A stretch of 64,000 nt of DNA from Acinetobacter populi. GTDB taxonomy: Bacteria; Pseudomonadota; Gammaproteobacteria; Pseudomonadales; Moraxellaceae. The notes below the pieces were generated by a model. It worked only from the letters and a program-made list of their open reading frames with translations. It did not search any database and was not told where the DNA came from. The stretch covers positions 199,749-263,748 of the forward strand of contig NZ_NEXX01000003.1 of NCBI RefSeq assembly GCF_002174125.1, read 5' to 3'. The translations under genes and the position numbers were made by a program. Positions 58,462 to 64,000 of the stretch are shown piece after piece; position 1 is the first letter of the stretch, and each line of letters starts with the position of its first letter.

Positions 58462-59193
58462 ATGGCATCTTTTCAAATGTTTAAACCAAAGATGTCAGAG
58501 ATTGAAAAAAACCTGTCCACGATAACTGCACAAGACACTTGGACTGCTGTCGATGATTATATCGAACAGCATTTATTTGCACCTGATCCAATCTTGACAA
58601 AAACCCTGCAACATACAGAGGAACTGGGGTTTCCCGGACATCTACATGTGGCATCCAATCAAGGCATGTTTCTGGCCATGCTGATTCAGATGAATCAATG
58701 CAAGCGCGTGCTGGAATTAGGTACTTTTGCAGCATACAGCACAATCTATATGGCCAAGGCGTTACCGGAAGATGGTTATATCCTGACTATTGAAGGACGG
58801 GATACCCATATTGCACTGGCACAGGAAAATATTGATGCATCAGGTTATGCCGATAAAATTGATGCCCGTCTTGGTCGTGCTGCCGATGTCATTCGCAGTT
58901 TACCCGCAGATACCGCTCCATTTGATTTTATTTTTATTGATGCAGATAAACAAAGCTATCCCGAATATCTGGAATTATGTCTGGCCCGTTCCCATTCTGG
59001 TACAGTGATTGTCATGGACAATGTCATTCGAGCCGCAGAAATTATCAATCCTGAAAATCAAAAGCCTAGCATTAACGGGTTAAGAGATTTATTTACAGCC
59101 CTGCAAGATCATCCAAAAATTGCTTCGTGTACCGCCATGCAAACTGTGGGTAGCAAAGGCTATGATGGATTTGCACTGGCCATTGTTAAATAA
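58462..59193 (+). CDS. O-methyltransferase, SAM-dependent
   Basis: The protein has 243 residues. Motif I is RVLELGTFAAYSTIYMAKAL, followed by DGYILTIEGRDTHIALAQEN and the metal-binding FIFIDADKQSYPEYLEL and VIVMDNVIRAAEI. It belongs to the COMT-like, metal-dependent O-methyltransferases, but the substrate is unknown. A second ATG at 58492 could be the start. Confidence 0.88.
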   Translation: MASFQMFKPKMSEIEKNLSTITAQDTWTAVDDYIEQHLFAPDPILTKTLQHTEELGFPGHLHVASNQGMFLAMLIQMNQCKRVLELGTFAAYSTIYMAKALPEDGYILTIEGRDTHIALAQENIDASGYADKIDARLGRAADVIRSLPADTAPFDFIFIDADKQSYPEYLELCLARSHSGTVIVMDNVIRAAEIINPENQKPSINGLRDLFTALQDHPKIASCTAMQTVGSKGYDGFALAIVK

Positions 59194-59320
59194 ATCTACG
59201 TTGGTCTAATCGCTATTTGAGGAATCAACATGATAATATCAGCACCTTACCACCCAATAGCCATTTTTTAACCAACCCGATGCAACACTAATAAACATAA
59301 GGCTTCCGAGCTTTTATAAA

Positions 59321-59353
59321 CACAGTTATCCACATATTTTGAGGATAACTGTG
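59321..59353. terminator. Hairpin between convergent genes
   Basis: CACAGTTATCC at 59321-59331 pairs perfectly with GGATAACTGTG at 59343-59353. It lies between the ends of the O-methyltransferase and stress-protein genes. T-runs are short, so it may be a weak bidirectional terminator. Confidence 0.5.
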
Positions 59354-59368
59354 TAAAACTGTAAATGC

Positions 59369-60214
59369 TTAACGAGTGACCAGCATCGGTACATCTGATT
59401 CTTTAAAAATTTTTAAAGTGGTACTCCCCAAAAAGAACTGATGCAATTTACTATGACTAAATGCCCCCATGACCATTAACCCAATTGCATGCTGCTTTTG
59501 ATAATCCAGCAAGGTTTCTGCCACATCACCATATAAATATTCTGAATGTACCTTTATGCCAGCAAAGTTCAAATAATCAATGGCTTGATCCAGAATACCA
59601 TTTTGATCGCCGACATAGACCAGATGACAAGTTAAATCCTTCAGTAAATCGCTCTGTCCAACCCGTTTGAGCATGGCCTGACAAATCGGGGAATATTCAT
59701 AGGCAAATAAGAAGCTTGTTGGCGGGGTAAATTTTTCACCTACTGTTAAAACGGTTGATTTTGTGCCCCGAATCAAACCTTCGACATTACTGCCAACCGG
59801 TTTGTTATTTTCTGCGGCATTTTCACCAATCTTTCCAACAACGGCAATATCATCAACCGTAAGTTCATTAAAACACTGTTCGAGGAACTCCCCTCTCAGT
59901 TGGACAATATGCGGATGAATGGAAAACTTATCTTCAATTAATTTGGAAATATAATGCAGTAAATCATCACTATATTGCTGCGCAAGCTGATACTGTTTTT
60001 CATCCAGATCAGCCAGCTCTTTAAGCAACATAGCATTGCTTTCAAAACCAATCACCCCGCTAATTTCCCCTAAATGATAACTGGCAGGACGATAATCTAA
60101 TACTTGTAGCAAAACGAGCTGACGTTGTGTTTTTTGTGCAATCCATGCCGCAGCTTCGGCAGTTGCATTGACACACGGTGAAGCATCGATACAGGCAATG
60201 ACACGTTTCATCAC
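59369..60214 (-). CDS. Tandem-domain universal stress protein
   Basis: The protein has 281 residues with two Usp domains. The first starts RVIACIDASPCVNATAEAA and the second ends GLMVMGAFSHSKLHQFFLGS, TTLKIFKESDVPMLV, a typical UspA ATP-binding tail (GxFSH...G). It probably acts in stress survival; its own promoter region precedes it. Confidence 0.85.
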   Translation of the reverse strand: MMKRVIACIDASPCVNATAEAAAWIAQKTQRQLVLLQVLDYRPASYHLGEISGVIGFESNAMLLKELADLDEKQYQLAQQYSDDLLHYISKLIEDKFSIHPHIVQLRGEFLEQCFNELTVDDIAVVGKIGENAAENNKPVGSNVEGLIRGTKSTVLTVGEKFTPPTSFLFAYEYSPICQAMLKRVGQSDLLKDLTCHLVYVGDQNGILDQAIDYLNFAGIKVHSEYLYGDVAETLLDYQKQHAIGLMVMGAFSHSKLHQFFLGSTTLKIFKESDVPMLVTR

Positions 60215-60309
60215 AGTCTCCTGTTTTTTATCTAATTCTATTTATACTAAGACAAAAGTTTAATCATCACATCTTTTTTTTATGTGTTTCTGTAACCTAT
60301 CGATTCAAT

Positions 60310-60939
60310 TTACTTTTTATTACGTCGATTGCCAATGACTCTGGCTGGATTTCCTGCCACGATAGAATACGGCTCTATATTTTTGGTCACCACACTATTC
60401 ATTGCAACCACTGCATAGTCGGCAATTTTCACCCCATCCACAATACCAACATCGGCACCAATCCAAACATCCCGACCAATATAAATTCCTTTTGATGTGA
60501 CTGCCTGATCATAAATCGGTGCCTGCATTTTCATGCCATGATTAAAGGCATAGGCATGCGTATAGGCAGCCAAACGTGCCTGATCCGCAATATGAATCCC
60601 TGCCCGACCGCCATCTAGTGTACAGTGATGATTAATCGCCACTTCATTACCAAGCGTTAAAGGTCCATGTAAGACACAATCTGCTGCGATAAAACAACGA
60701 TCACCAATTTTAATTTTACGTCCCGGTTCGGCAAAAAGATGTGCCAATGGTGAGATAAAACAATCTTTACCAATCTCGATATCTTCCATATCCTGTAAAT
60801 ATGCCTGATATTCCTGCTGCCATGCGCTGGCCCACTGCAAATGTTTGGGCTTTAATTTCCAATATAGCCACGGCATATAATTAAGACGATGCTGATGCTG
60901 TTCCCGATATTTCAATAAAGGATCATGATCTTCAACCAT
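60310..60939 (-). CDS. Hexapeptide-repeat acyltransferase
   Basis: The ATG at 60939 has GAGG nine bases upstream and gives 209 residues. The left-handed beta-helix repeats are IEIGKDCFISPLAHLFAEPG, IKIGDRCFIAADCVLHGPLT and IYIGRDVWIGADVGIVDGVK, and SIVAGNPARVIG is the end typical of LacA/CysE-like acetyltransferases. The acceptor is unknown. Upstream is the 69-bp repeat array. Confidence 0.8.
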   Translation of the reverse strand: MVEDHDPLLKYREQHQHRLNYMPWLYWKLKPKHLQWASAWQQEYQAYLQDMEDIEIGKDCFISPLAHLFAEPGRKIKIGDRCFIAADCVLHGPLTLGNEVAINHHCTLDGGRAGIHIADQARLAAYTHAYAFNHGMKMQAPIYDQAVTSKGIYIGRDVWIGADVGIVDGVKIADYAVVAMNSVVTKNIEPYSIVAGNPARVIGNRRNKK

Positions 60940-60963
60940 TTTCTTGTGCCTCAAGAATTCTTA

Positions 60964-61184
60964 ATTGTTCACGGTCTGAAAGGCATCGCCTCGCAAGAGA
61001 GGACGCATAACTTTATTCATCAAGTACATGTAATTGTTCGCGGCCTGAGAGGCATTGCCTCGCAAGAGAGGACGCATAACCCTATTCATCAAGTACATGT
61101 AATTGTTCGCGGCCTGAGAGGCATTGCCTCGCAAGAGAGGACGCATAACCCTATTCATCAAGTACATGTAATTGTTCGCGGCCT
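60964..61184. repeat. 69-bp tandem repeat at the 3' end of yigZ
   Basis: Three full 69-bp copies begin at 60964, 61033 and 61102, and a 14-bp partial copy begins at 61171. Copies 2 and 3 are identical; copy 1 has several changes (TTCACGG, CATCGCC, CTTTATT). Each unit carries a GAGAGGCATTGCCTC inverted repeat. The last unit includes the final 11 codons and stop of yigZ, so the array probably grew by duplication of that gene end. The unit is a multiple of three. Confidence 0.9.
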
Positions 61185-61738
61185 CTAGTTAAATCCTGTA
61201 AAAACAGTTTCAGTGGTGCAATCTGATCCAACTTTAAATCACACAGCAATGTCACACCTTCTGCATGATAATCTTCCTGATACTCAATCTGCTGATGATT
61301 TAATTCATATTGTAATTTTGCCCATTCGGAAAAATGACACGTCAGTTGTGCAGTTTTGGTCGGAATGAGTTCTATTTTTTCTGCCAATAACAGAGTTTGC
61401 CCGGCACAACCGCCATATGCCCGCACTAGCCCACCTGTACCCAGCTTGATGCCGCCAAACCAGCGATTGACCAAAACCAGAACATTGGTTAAATCATTGC
61501 CTTCAATACTGGCAAGAATGGGACGTCCTGCGGTACCAGAGGGTTCACCATCATCATTAAAACGCACATCATGGCCAATTTTCCATGCCCAACATTGATG
61601 AGTGGTACTGATGTCCTTGTTGCGCTCCAAAAAATCCTTGACCTCTTGTTCGGACTGTACTGGGACGGCAAAGCCCTGAAAACGACTTTTTTTAATTTCT
61701 TGTTCAGATTCGACCAATGCTGCAATGGTAAATGCCAT
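61151..61738 (-). CDS. yigZ: IMPACT/YigZ-family protein
   Basis: The ATG at 61738 gives 195 residues; the 61771 frame starts with TTG, and a -10 box (TATAAT, 61773-61778) upstream argues for the shorter form. YigZ marks are EIKKSRFQGFAVPV, HQCWAWKIGHDVRFNDDGEP, SGTAGRPIL, and WFGGIKLGTGGLVRAYGG. The family binds translation-related or RNA-related partners. Its last residues GREQLHVLDE lie in the tandem repeat. Confidence 0.9.
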   Translation of the reverse strand: MAFTIAALVESEQEIKKSRFQGFAVPVQSEQEVKDFLERNKDISTTHQCWAWKIGHDVRFNDDGEPSGTAGRPILASIEGNDLTNVLVLVNRWFGGIKLGTGGLVRAYGGCAGQTLLLAEKIELIPTKTAQLTCHFSEWAKLQYELNHQQIEYQEDYHAEGVTLLCDLKLDQIAPLKLFLQDLTRGREQLHVLDE

Positions 61739-62009
61739 AAAAATGATAAATAAAATAAATTTGTGAACCAATTATACAAAAATTATGATTTTTCTTGTAT
61801 CTATAAATCGGCAGAATTAAAGCAATACAATAAAGTTAAATAAATAAACACAATCCTAAATAGATAAAACTTAATTATAATCAGAACATTATATTAATAA
61901 TATTGAATATGGTTTAGCAATTTTTATCGCCATTGACGACAAAAATTGCCAGAGAACTTTGGCGGCACGCACACCCCCAAAGCTCGATTGTAAATACATC
62001 ACTTATATT

Positions 62010-63995
62010 TTAAATGACAGCTTTAACTGCCTCAACGACAGCATCTTTGGTAATACCAAAATATTTAAACAGATCTTTGGCTGGTGCAGACTCACCATAA
62101 GTAGTCATACCAATCACTTTGCCATCCAGACCGACAAACTTCCACCAGTAATCGACATGCGCAGCTTCGACTGCAACACGGGCACGAACTTGTACAGGTA
62201 AAACAGCCTCACGATATGCCGCGTCCTGTTGTACAAAGATTTCAGCACATGGCATAGAAACCACACGTACACCGTCAAGCTCAGCATAAGCTTGCATTGC
62301 CAAGTCAACTTCCGAACCTGTTGCAATGATAATGGCTTTTAACTCACCTTTTTCAGCAGCCAATACATAACCACCTTTGGCAATATTATCCAGTTGCTCC
62401 GCAGTACGATTCTGGAACGGCAGGTTTTGACGAGAAAGGATCAGTGCAGTTGGACCGTCTTGACGCTGTAAGCCAGATTTCCATGCGATTGCTGTTTCAA
62501 CGGTATCTGCTGGGCGCCATGTATTTAAATTCGGTGTACCACGCAAAGAAGCAATTTGTTCAATCGGCTGATGTGTTGGGCCATCTTCACCCAGACCAAT
62601 AGAATCATGAGTATAAACATGGATCACACGCTGTTTCATCAATGCCGACATACGTACTGCATTACGCGCATATTCCATAAACATCAGGAATGTTGCCACG
62701 TAAGGAATAAAACCACCATGTAATGCTATACCATTGGCAATTGCGGTCATACCAAATTCACGTACGCCATAATGGATATAATTACCCGCAGGATTATCCT
62801 GAACGCCTTCACAACCTTTCCACAATGTCAGGTTTGAACCTGCAAGATCGGCAGAACCACCCAGTAATTCAGGTAACAATGGTCCAAATGCTTGTAAAGT
62901 ATTTTGACTGGCTTTACGTGTTGCAATGGTTTCGCCCTTGGCATTGGTTTCGGCAATAAATTGGTCTGCTTGTGCAGCAAAGTCGGCCGGTAAGTCACCC
63001 GCAATACGACGTTTTAATTCCACTGCCTCGGTTGGATATTTTGCCTGATATTGTGCAAAAATTTCATTCCAAGCCTGTTCGGATTGCTGTCCTTTGGCTT
63101 TGGCATCCCAAGCAGCATAGATATCTGCCGGAATAACAAATGCATCTTCATTCCAACCTAATGCTTCACGAGTAAGGACAATCTCATCTTTACCTAATGG
63201 CGCACCATGACAGTCTTCTTTACCCTGTTTATTTGGTGAACCTAATCCAATCACTGTTTTACAGATGATCAAGGTCGGTTTGTTGCTTTCGGCTTTGGCA
63301 GTAAGCGTTGCCTCACGAATGGCATCTGTATCATGACCATCTACACGAAGAACCTGCCAGCCATAGGCGTGAAAGCGTTGTTCGGTATCATCACTAAACC
63401 AGCCTTCAACTTCACCATCAATCGAAATACCGTTGTCGTCATAGTACACCACCAGTTTACCCAGATTTAAGGTGCCGGCCAGTGAACAGACTTCATGGGA
63501 AATACCTTCCATTAAGCAGCCATCGCCCAAGAAACAATAGGTATAATGATCAATAACGGTTAAATCAGCTTTATTAAACTGTGCAGCCAGTGTTTTCTCG
63601 GCAATGGCAAAACCCACAGCATTGGCAATCCCCTGACCTAAAGGTCCGGTTGTGGTTTCAATCCCCGGTGCATAGCCCAATTCCGGATGACCCGGTGTTT
63701 TAGAGTGTAATTGACGGAATTGTTTTAAATCTTCAATGGATAAGTCATAACCGGTTAAATGCAATAATGCATATTGCAACATTGAACCATGACCATTAGA
63801 CAACACAAAGCGATCACGGTTTGCCCATTGAGGATTGCTTGGGTTGTGATTTAAAAACTCACGCCAGACCACATCGGCGATATCAGCCATACCCATTGGC
63901 GCACCTGGATGACCCGAATTTGCCTGCTGTACAGCATCCATCGCCAATACACGAATTGCGTTGGCAATACGACGTTCGTTAAGTTGGGTTGTCAT
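62010..63995 (-). CDS. tkt: Transketolase
   Basis: The protein has 661 residues, complete. Motifs are [20 protein letters not shown], the thiamine-diphosphate [20 protein letters not shown], and [20 protein letters not shown], with [20 protein letters not shown]. It moves two-carbon units in the pentose phosphate pathway and supplies erythrose-4-phosphate to the shikimate pathway. The 271-bp gap between tkt and yigZ holds an inverted repeat (61917-61949) without T-run. Confidence 0.97.
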   Translation of the reverse strand: MTTQLNERRIANAIRVLAMDAVQQANSGHPGAPMGMADIADVVWREFLNHNPSNPQWANRDRFVLSNGHGSMLQYALLHLTGYDLSIEDLKQFRQLHSKTPGHPELGYAPGIETTTGPLGQGIANAVGFAIAEKTLAAQFNKADLTVIDHYTYCFLGDGCLMEGISHEVCSLAGTLNLGKLVVYYDDNGISIDGEVEGWFSDDTEQRFHAYGWQVLRVDGHDTDAIREATLTAKAESNKPTLIICKTVIGLGSPNKQGKEDCHGAPLGKDEIVLTREALGWNEDAFVIPADIYAAWDAKAKGQQSEQAWNEIFAQYQAKYPTEAVELKRRIAGDLPADFAAQADQFIAETNAKGETIATRKASQNTLQAFGPLLPELLGGSADLAGSNLTLWKGCEGVQDNPAGNYIHYGVREFGMTAIANGIALHGGFIPYVATFLMFMEYARNAVRMSALMKQRVIHVYTHDSIGLGEDGPTHQPIEQIASLRGTPNLNTWRPADTVETAIAWKSGLQRQDGPTALILSRQNLPFQNRTAEQLDNIAKGGYVLAAEKGELKAIIIATGSEVDLAMQAYAELDGVRVVSMPCAEIFVQQDAAYREAVLPVQVRARVAVEAAHVDYWWKFVGLDGKVIGMTTYGESAPAKDLFKYFGITKDAVVEAVKAVI

Positions 63996-64000
63996 AGATC

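Noticed and set aside
60964..61184. CRISPR array
   Set aside because: The units are directly adjacent 69-bp copies without unique spacers.
60925..61188. Frames through the 69-bp repeats that give repeated peptides
   Set aside because: Each is open only because the unit length is a multiple of three; no ribosome site or known domain supports them.

Overview
The window looks like a chromosome segment of an Acinetobacter-type gammaproteobacterium (Moraxellaceae). The evidence is AT-rich DNA plus several family-typical arrangements: a prephenate dehydrogenase/EPSP synthase fusion (tyrA-aroA), a HAD phosphatase/mannitol-1-phosphate dehydrogenase fusion (mtlD), a MoaC-MoaB fusion, and the pyrG-kdsA-eno-ftsB-ispD block. 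The species cannot be fixed from the sequence alone.

Positions 1 to about 9,900 are the right-hand end of a prophage or phage-like integrated element. From left to right it carries a replication protein (cut by the window edge), a CII-type regulator, a small Cro-like protein and a divergent CI-like repressor. Next comes an AT-rich cassette of a ParB-like protein, a putative PD-(D/E)XK-type nuclease and a convergent cytosine-5 DNA methyltransferase. Then follow a run of small unknown genes, an excisionase-like gene, a tyrosine integrase with an in-frame TGA, and an orphan antitoxin-like HTH gene. The element ends at two 10-bp direct repeats beside a tRNA-Leu(UAG) whose 3' end faces it. Operators of one type (ATTACC-N5-GGTAAT) occur both between the Cro-like and CI-like genes and inside the promoter of the small-gene operon, so the repressor probably controls both.

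Positions 9,900-34,200 are mainly chromosomal: a kinase/patatin pair, a PnuC-type transporter, folate and isoprenoid genes (fau, ispF), aroG, a TauE-type permease, mtlD and lpxB. A haem-uptake cluster follows (hemO, TonB receptor, FecR-type anti-sigma, ECF sigma, with a Fur box upstream), then ispD-ftsB-eno-kdsA-pyrG.

Positions 34,500-44,700 form a molybdenum region: moaA, moaD, moaE, moaCB, moeA, mobA and a single-domain ModE. On the opposite strand a transcription unit runs TonB receptor, small oxidoreductase-like periplasmic protein, modA, modB, modC, with a near-perfect ModE-type operator just upstream of the receptor. Next to it is a candidate small RNA with its own promoter, three internal hairpins and a terminator.

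Positions 44,700-64,000 hold a lipoprotein gene, azlCD, a nitronate monooxygenase, and the fructose PTS operon fruB-fruK-fruA, in which fruB also carries an in-frame TGA. Then come the aromatic amino-acid genes tyrA-aroA, hisC and pheA, an O-methyltransferase, a universal stress protein, a hexapeptide acyltransferase, a 69-bp tandem repeat at the 3' end of yigZ, and transketolase.
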